From Chloroflexota bacterium (GTDB lineage Bacteria > Chloroflexota > Dehalococcoidia > Lucifugimonadales > UBA1127): DNA of 57,430 nt. A program made the position numbers and the translations under genes. The DNA lies in assembly GCA_026713825.1 (NCBI GenBank), contig JAPONS010000042.1:1-57430 (forward strand). Direction: 5' to 3'. The notes under the pieces are model-generated. The model was not told where the DNA came from and did not search any database. It saw only the letters and a program-made list of their open reading frames with translations. Of the stretch, positions 31,313-39,295 are shown piece by piece (the first letter of the stretch is position 1; each line of letters opens with the position of its first letter).

Positions 31313-32536
31313 CTACACCAGCGTCAGCATCCGCTCCAGCGCCAGCTTCGAGTAGTGCGCCGTCTCCTCGTCGACGGTCACCCGGTTCGGCACCCGGCCA
31401 GCCAGCAGTTCGTCCGTCACCCACAGCAGGTACGCCGGGTGGATGCGGTACATCGTCGAGCACGGGCACACCACCGGGTCCAGGCAGAACACCGTCTTGT
31501 CCGGGTTCTCGTGCGCCAGCCGGCTCACGAGGTTGATCTCCGTCCCGACGCCCCACACGCTCCCCGGCGCCGCCTCGCCGATCGTCTTCACGATCAGCTC
31601 CGTCGACCCAACGTAGTCCGCCAGCTCGACGGTCTCCATCGGGCACTCCGGGTGCACCAGGATGTTGACGTCCGGGTACGCCGCCTTCGCCTTCGCCACC
31701 TGCAATGGCGTGAACCGAGTGTGTACCGAGCAGTGTCCCTTCCACAGGATCATCTTGCTCGCTTCCAGCGCCTCCGCTGTGTGTCCGCCCAGCGGCCGGA
31801 AGGGGTTCCAGACGAGCATGTCGTCCACCGGTATGCCCATCTTCAGCCCCGTGTTGCGCCCCAGGTGCTGGTCCGGCAGGAACAGCACCCGCTTCCCTTG
31901 CTGGAACGCCCACGCGACAACCTTGCCGGCGTTCGAGGACGTGCACACAGCCCCGTTGTTCCGCCCAACGAGCGCCTTGATCTCCGCCGTCGAGTTCATG
32001 TACGTCACCGGGATGACCGAGCCCTCGCCCAGCGTCTCCATCAGGTCGTCCCAGCAGTCCTCCACGTCGCCCGTCGGCGCCATGTCCGCCATCGAGCACC
32101 CCGCGTTGATGTTCGGCAGCACCACTCGCTGGTGCGCCCCGCCGAGCACCGCTGCCGTCTCCGCCATGAAGTGCACGCCGCAGAAGATGATGAAGTTCGA
32201 CTCCTGCCGCTCGGCCGCAAACTGCGAGAGCTTCAGTGAGTCCCCCCGGAAGTCCGCGAACTGGATGATGTCCTCGCGCTGGTAGTGGTGCCCGAGGATC
32301 ACCGTGCTGCTCCCCAGCGCCGCGCGGTTCGCGTCGATGCGCTCAGTCAGTTGCGCGGGCGTGAGGTTGACGTACTCGTCCGGCAGTCGCTGCCAGCGGA
32401 CGCCCGCGTTCAGCTCCTCCGCCAGCGGCTTCGTCTCCAGCGGCTCGACCTGACAGAAGGCCGACTGCTCCAGCTCCGTCAGGGGCACACGAGGATTTCG
32501 CAGCTTACTGTCGGCAACCGGTAGTTCCAGGGCCAT
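31313..32536 (-). CDS. nadA: Quinolinate synthase
   Basis: Protein of 407 residues. The three Cys that bind the [4Fe-4S] cluster are visible: N-I-N-A-G-C-S-M-A, H-P-E-C-P-M-E-T and C-L-D-P-V-V-C-P-C-S. It condenses iminoaspartate with DHAP. The ATG at 32536 has GGAGGAAG upstream; the open frame extends further. It follows miaB by 14 bases, so the two are cotranscribed, and with nadB and nadC it completes the de novo pathway to NaMN in this window. Confidence 0.95.
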   Translation of the reverse strand: MALELPVADSKLRNPRVPLTELEQSAFCQVEPLETKPLAEELNAGVRWQRLPDEYVNLTPAQLTERIDANRAALGSSTVILGHHYQREDIIQFADFRGDSLKLSQFAAERQESNFIIFCGVHFMAETAAVLGGAHQRVVLPNINAGCSMADMAPTGDVEDCWDDLMETLGEGSVIPVTYMNSTAEIKALVGRNNGAVCTSSNAGKVVAWAFQQGKRVLFLPDQHLGRNTGLKMGIPVDDMLVWNPFRPLGGHTAEALEASKMILWKGHCSVHTRFTPLQVAKAKAAYPDVNILVHPECPMETVELADYVGSTELIVKTIGEAAPGSVWGVGTEINLVSRLAHENPDKTVFCLDPVVCPCSTMYRIHPAYLLWVTDELLAGRVPNRVTVDEETAHYSKLALERMLTLV

Positions 32537-32550
32537 GTGCTTCCTCCCGC

Positions 32551-33927
32551 CTACACCGCTTCCGGCTCGCCCTGCAGCGACCACGGCGATGTCTTCGTAA
32601 TGCGAACGCGGGCCAGCTTCCCGTGGAAGTCCCCCGCGTCCTCAAAGAACACCAGCTTGTCCGTGCGCGTTCGTCCGCGCCACTTGCCCTTGTCCCGGCC
32701 CTCCACGAGCACCTCGAGCGTCTCGCCCAGCAGCCGCTCGTTGATCTCTGTCGCCACCCGCTCCTGCAGCGCGTCGACAGCCTTGAGCCGACGGCGCTTC
32801 ACCTCCTGCGGCACGTCGTCCGTCAGCGTGCGGTGCGCGATGGTCCCCTCCCGCGTCGAGTACTGCGCGACGTGCACCTTGTCGAAGCGCACCTGCTCCA
32901 GCAGCCGGTAGCTCGCCTCGAAGGCCTCCTCCGTCTCGCCGCAGAACCCGACGATGAGGTCCGTACTCAACGCCACGCCCGGCACCGTCGACCGGATGCG
33001 CTCGATCGTCGACAGGTACTCGTCCGCCGAGTACGTCCGCCGCATCGACGACAGCACCTCGTCGTCCCCCGCCTGCATGGGCAGGTTGATGTGCTCGCAC
33101 ACCTTGGGCAACCCTGCGACCGCCCGGATGATGCGGTCGCTCATGTACATCGGGTGCGACGTCAGGAAGCGGATGCGCTCCAGCCCGCACACGTCGTTCA
33201 GCGCGTACAGCAGGTCCGCCAGGTCGTCGTCGCCCGGCAGGTCGTGCCCGTACGCGTCCACCGTCTGCCCCAGCAGCGTGACCTCGCGGACGCCCCGCGC
33301 CGACAGCAGCTCCGCCTCGCGGACGACGTCCGGCAGCGTGCGGCTCACCTGCCGGCCGCGCCGGTACGGGATGATGCAGAAGCTGCAGAAGAGGTCGCAG
33401 CCCTGGATAATCGGGATATAGCTCGTCACGTCGGCGTGCGCGTCCGTCAGCGGCCCGATGCACCCCTCGTAGTCGACGCCCAGCCGCTCGCCCACCAGCT
33501 CCAGCAGCGGCGCGTACTGCTGCGGCTGCATGAACACGTCGACGTGCCCGAAGCGCGCTTCCAGCGAGTCCTTCTTCGGCCCGACCATGCACCCCATCAA
33601 CGCCACGATGCGCTCCGGGTTTCGCCGCTTCAGAGACTTCGCCATGCCGAGCGCGCCCACCACCTTGTCCTCCGCGCTCTGCCGCACCACGCACGAGTTG
33701 AAGACGACGACGTCAGCGTTCTGCGCCGTGGGGGCGGGCCGAAGGCCAAGCTGCTCCAGCGCGCTCGCGAGCCGGTCGGAGTCGGCCTTGTTCATCTGGC
33801 AACCGATGGTCCAGATGTGATAGCTCGTGGGCGTCCCGTCTCCCGCGCCCGGCATCGGAGGCGCCACCGCCGCCGTTTCCGGCTGCTGGATACGGGTAGC
33901 CGTCCACTGTGCTTCTTGAATTGCCAT
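32551..33927 (-). CDS. miaB: tRNA-2-methylthio-N6-dimethylallyladenosine synthase
   Basis: Radical-SAM methylthiotransferase of 458 residues. An N-terminal domain has three Cys (G-C-Q-M-N, N-S-C-V-V-R, M-G-C-M-V-G) for the auxiliary cluster. The radical SAM triad reads C-D-L-F-C-S-F-C with I-P-Y-R-R-G-R, and a TRAM domain ends the protein. It modifies adenosine 37 of tRNAs reading UNN codons. The N-terminus carries ~35 extra, low-conservation residues. ATG at 33927 follows an in-frame GTG at 33930. A serine tRNA gene lies 27 bases upstream on the same strand. Confidence 0.95.
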   Translation of the reverse strand: MAIQEAQWTATRIQQPETAAVAPPMPGAGDGTPTSYHIWTIGCQMNKADSDRLASALEQLGLRPAPTAQNADVVVFNSCVVRQSAEDKVVGALGMAKSLKRRNPERIVALMGCMVGPKKDSLEARFGHVDVFMQPQQYAPLLELVGERLGVDYEGCIGPLTDAHADVTSYIPIIQGCDLFCSFCIIPYRRGRQVSRTLPDVVREAELLSARGVREVTLLGQTVDAYGHDLPGDDDLADLLYALNDVCGLERIRFLTSHPMYMSDRIIRAVAGLPKVCEHINLPMQAGDDEVLSSMRRTYSADEYLSTIERIRSTVPGVALSTDLIVGFCGETEEAFEASYRLLEQVRFDKVHVAQYSTREGTIAHRTLTDDVPQEVKRRRLKAVDALQERVATEINERLLGETLEVLVEGRDKGKWRGRTRTDKLVFFEDAGDFHGKLARVRITKTSPWSLQGEPEAV

Positions 33928-33953
33928 CACGCTGCCTGAAGGAGAATCGTGGG

Positions 33954-34045
33954 TGGCGGAGGGACAGGGATTCGAACCCTGGAGGGGCGGTTAGGCCCCC
34001 AAGCGCTTAGCAGGCGCCCGCACTAGACCACTATGCGATCCCTCC
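33954..34045 (-). tRNA. tRNA-Ser (anticodon GCU)
   Basis: A class II tRNA of 92 bases. The acceptor arms GGAGGGA and TCCCTCC pair, CCA is encoded at the 3' end (33956-33954), the anticodon loop has GCT within C-T-G-C-T-A-A, the long variable arm is GC-rich, and the T loop TTCGAAT is intact. It would read AGC/AGU serine codons. A candidate promoter TTGTAG-17 bases-TACGAT lies upstream on the minus strand. Confidence 0.95.
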
Positions 34046-34140
34046 ACGTATTTAAAACCGTATATCTATCGTATCAACGGCCCCTCATACCTACAATACG
34101 GATTTCGCCGCCAATTTCGTATCTGCACTTGTGAAGGATT

Positions 34141-34159
34141 GCACAAACACCAGTTGTGC
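34141..34159. promoter_or_regulatory. Operator-like inverted repeat upstream of the MFS gene
   Basis: GCACAA (34141-34146) and TTGTGC (34154-34159) form an inverted repeat with a 7-base spacer, about 45 bases before the MFS start. A TACACT -10-like box lies at 34173-34178. Likely a regulator site; the regulator is not identified. Confidence 0.4.
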
Positions 34160-34203
34160 GGCGCCCCTGTGGTACACTTCCTGCATCCTGATTGGAGCGC
34201 CGC

Positions 34204-35523
34204 GTGGCTGACACCGTAGACGCCCCTTCCCGCCATCCCCGCATTTTCCACGGCTGGTATATCGTGGGGATCGCGGTCACGTCGTCCATGCTGCTCTCCG
34301 GTTTCCAGACCTACGCGTTCGGCTTCTTCTTCAAGCCCATGAGCGAGGAGCTTGAGATCGGCCGCGGCGCGACCTCCGCCGTCCTCCTCATCCGCGCCGT
34401 CATCATGGGCGCCCTCGCCCTCCCCATCGGCATGGCCGTCGATCGCTACGGCCCGAAGGCCCTCATGGCCCTCGGCATCATCATCGCCGGCATGTCGACC
34501 ATCGGCATGGCGTGGGTCGGCAGCCTCCTCAGCTTCTACCTCGTCTTCGGCGTCCTCCGCTCCCTCGCCCTCGCCCTCGCCGGCGGCGAAGTCACCAGCA
34601 CCGTCGTCGCCAAGTGGTTCGTCCGCCACCGAGCCCTCGCGCTCGCCATCACGAGCACCGGCATCCCCCTCGGCGGCATACTCATGGCCCCGCTTGCCGC
34701 CCTCCTCATCTCCCAGTTCGACTGGCGCAGCGCCTTCGTCATTTTCGGCGTCATCACCATCGTCGTGCTCCTTGTGCCGTCGTGGCTCGTGATGCGCCGA
34801 ATGCCCGAGGACATCGGCCTGCGCCCCGACGGCGAGCTCCCACGGCCCCCGCCACCCGAGTCGGACGCCGCAGCTCAGCCCGCGGCAACGCCCAGGGCGA
34901 ACCCCGTTGAGCGCGATTGGACCATGGCCGAGGCCGTCCGCACGCCCTCGCTCTGGCTGATAACCCTCAGCCTCAACCTCACCATCTTCATGACCACCAG
35001 CATCACCCTGCACCAGGTCCCCTACCTGACCGACAAGGGCTTTTCGGCGGGCCTTGCCGCCGCCGCCATCATCCTGCTGACAACCGTGGCGTTGCTGGTG
35101 AAATTCTTCTGGGGGTGGATGGCCGCGCGAATACCCATCCGCTACTGCATTGCTATGAGCCAGACCCTCGACGTCGCCGCGCTGATACTGCTGCTGACCG
35201 TGTCGACAACGTGGAGCGTGATCGCCTACGCCTTCGTCTTCGGCCTTGGCCGCAGCGAGGGCCTCTTCGGCTCCCACGCCTACGCGGTCTACTTTGGCCG
35301 CCGCTTCCTCGGCAGCACCAGGGGCATCGTCGCGCCGATACGCATCGCCGCCAGCGGGGGAGGCCCCCTCATCACCGGCATCTTCTTCGACGTCACCGGC
35401 GACTACAACACGATCATTCCCATCTTCATCGGGGTAACGGTGTTGGCAGTCGGCTGCTCGCTCCTCGCCAAGCCGCCCAAACTGTCGGCGGCAAAAGCGG
35501 CAGCCGAGGCCGGTGAGAGGTAA
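34204..35523 (+). CDS. Major facilitator superfamily transporter (MCT/oxalate-formate type)
   Basis: Protein of 439 residues with about 12 membrane segments, the first starting near residue 20 (I-V-G-I-A-V-T-S-S-M-L-L-S). The loop between segments 2 and 3 has D-R-Y-G-P-K, typical of MFS. A cytoplasmic Pro/Ala-rich loop separates the halves near 220-240. Many monocarboxylate or organic-anion carriers of this type occur beside catabolic genes; the substrate is unknown. GGAG lies six bases upstream of the GTG at 34204, which I prefer over the in-frame TTG at 34192. Confidence 0.9.
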   Translation: MADTVDAPSRHPRIFHGWYIVGIAVTSSMLLSGFQTYAFGFFFKPMSEELEIGRGATSAVLLIRAVIMGALALPIGMAVDRYGPKALMALGIIIAGMSTIGMAWVGSLLSFYLVFGVLRSLALALAGGEVTSTVVAKWFVRHRALALAITSTGIPLGGILMAPLAALLISQFDWRSAFVIFGVITIVVLLVPSWLVMRRMPEDIGLRPDGELPRPPPPESDAAAQPAATPRANPVERDWTMAEAVRTPSLWLITLSLNLTIFMTTSITLHQVPYLTDKGFSAGLAAAAIILLTTVALLVKFFWGWMAARIPIRYCIAMSQTLDVAALILLLTVSTTWSVIAYAFVFGLGRSEGLFGSHAYAVYFGRRFLGSTRGIVAPIRIAASGGGPLITGIFFDVTGDYNTIIPIFIGVTVLAVGCSLLAKPPKLSAAKAAAEAGER

Positions 35524-35541
35524 TTCGACCCGAGGCCCGAG

Positions 35542-36282
35542 CTAGCTAGTAGTCGCTTCCGAGCCGGTCCAGTCAGCGGGCGGCGCTGCGGAACCAAGAG
35601 CAACCCACACGGAGCCGTCCTCGAAGTGTTCCTTCTTCCAGATGGGCACGATCTCCTTGAGCCGGTCCACCATGTACATCGTCGCCGCGAAGGCCTCCTC
35701 CCGGTGTGCCGCGCCAACTGCCACCACCAGGCTCGCCTCGCCCAGCTCCAGCCGCCCGATGCGGTGCGCCAGCGCCACGTCTGTGATGCCCCAGCGCTCC
35801 TCCACCTCGTCGAAGATCTGCTGCAGCGTCTTGTATGCCATCTCCGGGTACGCCTCGTAGTCCAGCCGCACCACGCTGCGCCCGCCCGTCTCGTCCCGCG
35901 TCACGCCCTGGAACGTGACGACGCCCCCGTTCGCCGTGTTCATCACCATCGCCGTGACCCTCTCGGCGTCCAGCGGCTCGTCCGTGATGAGGATGCGAGG
36001 GTTCGGGCTGGGGTAGTCGAGCCCGCCTGACACCGGCGGAATGAGCGCCACCTCGTCCCCGGCCCGCAGCGGCTCCGAGCGCTCCACGTAAGACTGGTTC
36101 ACGGCAACCATCGTCGTCGCCAGCAGCGGGACGGTGACCGGATGCGACTCCGCGAGGCAATTCAGCGCGTCCTCGACCGTCGCCCCCGCAGGCAGCGTGA
36201 CCTCGATGCAGTCACTCCCCACCCGCTCGCGGTACACCGCGAACAGCCGGAGCGTAACCGTCACACCATTGGTGGTCGCCAT
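35542..36282 (-). CDS. MoaD-MoaE fusion (molybdopterin synthase)
   Basis: Protein of 246 residues. The first ~85 residues are a ubiquitin-like MoaD (L-R-L-F-A-V-Y-R and A-L-I-P-P-V-S-G-G). The rest is MoaE (I-T-D-E-P-L-D and the catalytic P-I-W-K-K-E region). MoaD normally needs a free C-terminal Gly-Gly for thiocarboxylation, so here the fusion would have to be cleaved after G-G or act differently, as proposed for MoaX-type fusions. It completes molybdopterin synthesis from cPMP. Converges with the MFS gene. Confidence 0.9.
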   Translation of the reverse strand: MATTNGVTVTLRLFAVYRERVGSDCIEVTLPAGATVEDALNCLAESHPVTVPLLATTMVAVNQSYVERSEPLRAGDEVALIPPVSGGLDYPSPNPRILITDEPLDAERVTAMVMNTANGGVVTFQGVTRDETGGRSVVRLDYEAYPEMAYKTLQQIFDEVEERWGITDVALAHRIGRLELGEASLVVAVGAAHREEAFAATMYMVDRLKEIVPIWKKEHFEDGSVWVALGSAAPPADWTGSEATTS

Positions 36283-36339
36283 AGCCCGATTATACGCGCG
36301 AGGGCCGGAGTTACGTAACTCCGGCCCCTCGTATCCATT

Positions 36340-36435
36340 CGCCCTGATCCTGTCCTGAGGCTCTCGAAGCGCCTGTCGAAGGGGACTCCGTCCCTCGCCC
36401 GTTCACCCTGAGGGAAATCGAAGGGCGAACGCCCC
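36340..36435. repeat. Dispersed repeat in the gap downstream of pfkB-like gene
   Basis: Contains a CGTTCACCCT...AGGGCGAACG hairpin at 36400-36431 and a CCTGAGGCTCTCGAAGCGCC segment upstream. It lies between the stop of the PfkB-type gene and the start of the moaD-moaE fusion. No gene is seen in 36283-36435. Confidence 0.6.
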
Positions 36436-37365
36436 CTACCCCGCCTTCACCCCAGCCAGCCGCTCATTGAACTCGTCCATCGTAAACCGGTACTCCTGCG
36501 TGCCCTGCACCTCGACGGCGAACGACGCGCACACACTGCCCATCAGCGCCGCCTCCGCCAGCGTCTTGCCCTCCACCATGCCCTTGACCAGCCCGCCGCG
36601 GTACGCGTCCCCCGCTCCCGTAGGGTCGAGCGCCTGCCGCGGCGTCACGACGGGAATCGGCGTGACCTCGCCGCCAACCCGCAGCTCGGACCCATGCTCG
36701 CCCTTGGTGACGATGACCGCCTTGGCCAGCCCCGCCAGAGCACTCTCGTCGAGGCCCGTCATGTTGGCGATCAGCCCAATCTCGTAATCGTTCGCGATGA
36801 GCACCGTCGCCCCGTCGATGCACTCCCGGAGCCCGTCGGCCGTCCACGCGGGCAGGGATTGGCCCGGGTCGAAGACATAGGGCACCCCGTTCTCTTTGTA
36901 GTACTGCGAGAAGTTGGCCATGTCCTCCAGGTTGCCGGGAGAGACCACGCCCAACGCGTTTGACATGTCGTAGAAGTCGAAGGAAAAGTCTGCGGAGTGG
37001 AGCATGGCGCCCATATGGAAGCCCGTGATCTGGTTGTCGCCTTGGTCCGTCATGATATAGGCGCTCGCCGTCCGCTCCGGGTCGATCACCCGGACTCCGC
37101 TCACCCCCACGCCGTTCTCCTCCATCCAGTCCAGGTAGACGCGGCAGTCCCGCCCCAGCGTCGCCAGCGTCAGCGGCTGCTCGCCCAGCAACACCAGACA
37201 GTACGAGATGTTTCCCGCGCACCCGCCCGGACGCTCGACCATGCTGTCCACGTTGAAGCTCACGTTGATGTTGTGGATCCGGTCCGGCAGGATATGGTCC
37301 GAGAACCGGCCGGGAAAGTTCATGATCCGGTCATAGGCTAGGGAACCAGACACAAAGATAGTCAT
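36436..37365 (-). CDS. PfkB-family carbohydrate (ribokinase/adenosine kinase-like) kinase
   Basis: Protein of 309 residues. The N-terminal signature G-G-C-A-G-N-I-S-Y and the C-terminal D-P-T-G-A-G-D-A-Y-R-G-G, which forms the anion hole with the catalytic Asp, are both intact. The sugar or nucleoside substrate cannot be named; the F-V-S-G-S-L-A-Y-D-R start resembles adenosine/inosine kinase relatives. Promoter lies upstream on the minus strand. It is monocistronic. Confidence 0.92.
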   Translation of the reverse strand: MTIFVSGSLAYDRIMNFPGRFSDHILPDRIHNINVSFNVDSMVERPGGCAGNISYCLVLLGEQPLTLATLGRDCRVYLDWMEENGVGVSGVRVIDPERTASAYIMTDQGDNQITGFHMGAMLHSADFSFDFYDMSNALGVVSPGNLEDMANFSQYYKENGVPYVFDPGQSLPAWTADGLRECIDGATVLIANDYEIGLIANMTGLDESALAGLAKAVIVTKGEHGSELRVGGEVTPIPVVTPRQALDPTGAGDAYRGGLVKGMVEGKTLAEAALMGSVCASFAVEVQGTQEYRFTMDEFNERLAGVKAG

Positions 37366-37394
37366 GTGTGCTCCTGCACGTAGAATGGGGCTTC

Positions 37395-37423
37395 AAGGTA
37401 TCCCGCTCGCAGTGAGGTGTCAA
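37395..37423 (-). promoter_or_regulatory. Promoter of the PfkB-type kinase gene
   Basis: A perfect TTGACA (37423-37418) and TACCTT (37400-37395) on the minus strand are spaced by 17 bases, about 30 bases from the start codon. Confidence 0.6.
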
Positions 37424-37455
37424 CGACACGTTGGGGCTACAGAAGCGTATCCAAC

Positions 37456-37484
37456 TTGCAAATACACCTGCACGAGCATATGGT
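37456..37484 (+). promoter_or_regulatory. Promoter of the vapBC operon
   Basis: TTGCAA (37456-37461) and TATGGT (37479-37484) are spaced by 17 bases, 38 bases before the vapB start. Confidence 0.5.
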
Positions 37485-37521
37485 AGAAGCAGCAGCAATT
37501 TTTCTACCCTGGGGGAGAATG

Positions 37522-37794
37522 ATGGGCCTGAACATCAAGAACGAGGAGACCTGCCGCCTCGCCGGCGAGTTGGCCCGTCTCACCGGCGAGACCATGACCG
37601 CCGCCATCACCGTCGCCCTCCGTGAGCGCTTGGATCGGGTGGGGCGCCAACCGGCAAAAGGCGATTCTGAAGCTCGCTATCGTCGAATTATGGAAATTAG
37701 TCGCGAGTCCGCTGAGTTCTTTCACAACACCACTGGACCCGGTTCGACGGACATCGGCGACTGGCTCTACGATGAGAACGGGTTGCCAAAGTGA
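37522..37794 (+). CDS. vapB: VapB-type antitoxin (PSK/Rv0623 family)
   Basis: Protein of 90 residues. The N-terminal half has G-L-N-I-K-N-E-E-T and L-A-R-L-T-G-E-T-M-T-A-A-I, matching the PSK-type ribbon-helix-helix antitoxin family, which binds its own promoter. The C-terminal tail (D-I-G-D-W-L-Y-D) should wrap the toxin. GGGGGAGA lies upstream. I use the second of two adjacent ATGs (37519 and 37522). The stop overlaps the vapC start. Confidence 0.9.
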   Translation: MGLNIKNEETCRLAGELARLTGETMTAAITVALRERLDRVGRQPAKGDSEARYRRIMEISRESAEFFHNTTGPGSTDIGDWLYDENGLPK

Positions 37795-38177
37795 TCGTTG
37801 ACTCATCAGTCGTAGTAGCCATTCTATTGGGAGAGAATGAAGCCGATGGATTTGGGCGAAAGATCGCGAATGCTGCCGGTTGCAGTATTTCGGTGGTCAA
37901 TTACGTTGAAGCTTCAATGGTTATGGAAGGGCGTGGTGGGAACGCAGGAGGGTACAGGCTAGACAATTTGCTACGAGAGATGCGCATTGAACTCGCCCCC
38001 GTCACGCTCGAGCAGGCCGAGTTGGCCCGCGACGCTTGGCGGCGGTTTGGCAGGGGCAACCACCCCGCCGCCCTGAATCTCGGCGACTGTTTCTCCTACG
38101 CACTCGCGAAAGACACCGGCGAGCCCCTGCTGTTCAAGGGCAACGACTTCACGCTTACGGACATCCCCGCCGCCTGA
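37791..38177 (+). CDS. vapC: VapC-type PIN-domain toxin ribonuclease
   Basis: Protein of 128 residues of the PIN family. Conserved acids are D4 (M-I-V-D-S-S), E41 region (V-N-Y-V-E-A-S), D in L-N-L-G-D-C-F-S-Y-A and D in K-G-N-D-F. It cleaves RNA (usually tRNA or rRNA) unless bound by VapB. The GTG start overlaps the vapB stop (GTGA), so the two are translationally coupled. Confidence 0.93.
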   Translation: MIVDSSVVVAILLGENEADGFGRKIANAAGCSISVVNYVEASMVMEGRGGNAGGYRLDNLLREMRIELAPVTLEQAELARDAWRRFGRGNHPAALNLGDCFSYALAKDTGEPLLFKGNDFTLTDIPAA

Positions 38178-38207
38178 CACGTGAGGAAACTTGGCGAGCC
38201 AAACTAG

Positions 38208-38235
38208 AGGGGGCGCTCCCATGGGAGCGCCCCCT
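38208..38235. terminator. Bidirectional terminator between vapC and the FAH gene
   Basis: A perfect 28-base palindrome: AGGGGGCGCTCCC followed by its complement, centred on ATGGGA. It is 30 bases after the vapC stop and 22 bases from the end of the convergent FAH gene, so it can terminate both. Flanking T-runs are weak. Confidence 0.75.
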
Positions 38236-38257
38236 TGGTCTTCCTTCGAAACAGCCC

Positions 38258-39211
38258 CTAACCGCCGCGCGGCTGGAACGGCCACGTCCCGTTGTTCGGC
38301 TGGCTCTTCAGCGCCTCGCGACGCTCCGCCATCTCGTGCGGCAGCCGCACCACGTGCGGGTCCCACGAGCGCTTGTACTCGTCCGACACACGCTGTCCCT
38401 GACGCCCAAGCTTCTCGATCTCGATCTCCGCGTAGTCCCCGTCCTGCAGCGGCCCGAGCCCGCTGTGGTTCGTCCCCGCGAGGATCACGTCCCCCGGCTT
38501 CAGCGACATCACGTGCGACAGCGCCGCGATCACGTACTTGATGCTGTGCTCCATGTCGCTCGTGTTGTAGTTCTGCCGCAGCTCTTCGTTGACCCAGTAC
38601 TGGACCTGCAGGTTGTTCGGGTCCTCGATTTCGTCCGCGGTGGTGATGGCCGGCCCGATGGGCAGGAACGTGTCGAAGCTCTTGCCGTAGTCGCCCGGCA
38701 GCTGCGACTCCCCCTCCGCCGGCGCCCGCGCCGAGACGTCGACAGCCGTCATGTACCCGAAGACGTAGTCCAGCGCCTCGTCCTCCGAGACGTTGTGCGC
38801 CGTCTTGCCGATGACCACCGCCAGCTCCGCCTCGTGGTTGAAGATCACCGGGTTGTACGCCGGCAGTTCGACGGTGTCGCCGGGGCCGATGACCGCGTCC
38901 GGCGACTTGAAGAACGTCTTCAGCGGCCGCGGTGGGTCAATGGTCACGCCCTCCTTGTAGTTGGCGTTGCCCGCCAGCACCTTCCCCGGTCGTGGCACCG
39001 GCGCTCGCAGCCACGCCTTCTCCATCGGAATCGACTCGCCCTGCGCCAGCAGCTCTAGCGCCGGCCGCAGTTCGTCGAAGTTCGTGATGATGCGCTCCAT
39101 GTAGCGCTGCGGTGACGATATCGACAGGTGCCCCACAGCCTCCGTGATGTCCACGACGCCGTCTTCCTTGACGATGCAGGGCTGGAAGTCGTTGTAGAAC
39201 CCGATCTTCAT
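38258..39211 (-). CDS. Fumarylacetoacetate hydrolase family protein (copy 1)
   Basis: Protein of 317 residues with the FAH C-terminal fold. Metal-binding E-x-E in F-N-H-E-A-E-L-A-V-V and D in G-Y-M-T-A-V-D-V are present, and the G-S-P-type end is replaced by G-D-V-I-L-A-G-T. It probably cleaves C-C or isomerizes ring-fission products. It is clearly related to the adjacent copy 2, from a tandem duplication. The substrate is not known. AGGAGAGAGGCC lies upstream of the ATG. Confidence 0.92.
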   Translation of the reverse strand: MKIGFYNDFQPCIVKEDGVVDITEAVGHLSISSPQRYMERIITNFDELRPALELLAQGESIPMEKAWLRAPVPRPGKVLAGNANYKEGVTIDPPRPLKTFFKSPDAVIGPGDTVELPAYNPVIFNHEAELAVVIGKTAHNVSEDEALDYVFGYMTAVDVSARAPAEGESQLPGDYGKSFDTFLPIGPAITTADEIEDPNNLQVQYWVNEELRQNYNTSDMEHSIKYVIAALSHVMSLKPGDVILAGTNHSGLGPLQDGDYAEIEIEKLGRQGQRVSDEYKRSWDPHVVRLPHEMAERREALKSQPNNGTWPFQPRGG

Positions 39212-39295
39212 GGCCTCTCTCCTCTTGCTGAATTGCCTGGCTTATCGTGCCCGCGCAGGCGCGGGCACAACGCTTGTCGTCCTCTGGTCGGTGAC

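Noticed and set aside
33954-34045. Possible selenocysteine tRNA because of the long variable arm
   Set aside because: The anticodon is GCU and the acceptor stem is the usual 7 bp, so it is tRNA-Ser.
34066-35277. Long minus-strand ORF over the MFS gene
   Set aside because: Antisense shadow rich in Gly, Ala, Asp and Glu; the plus strand has the membrane segments.
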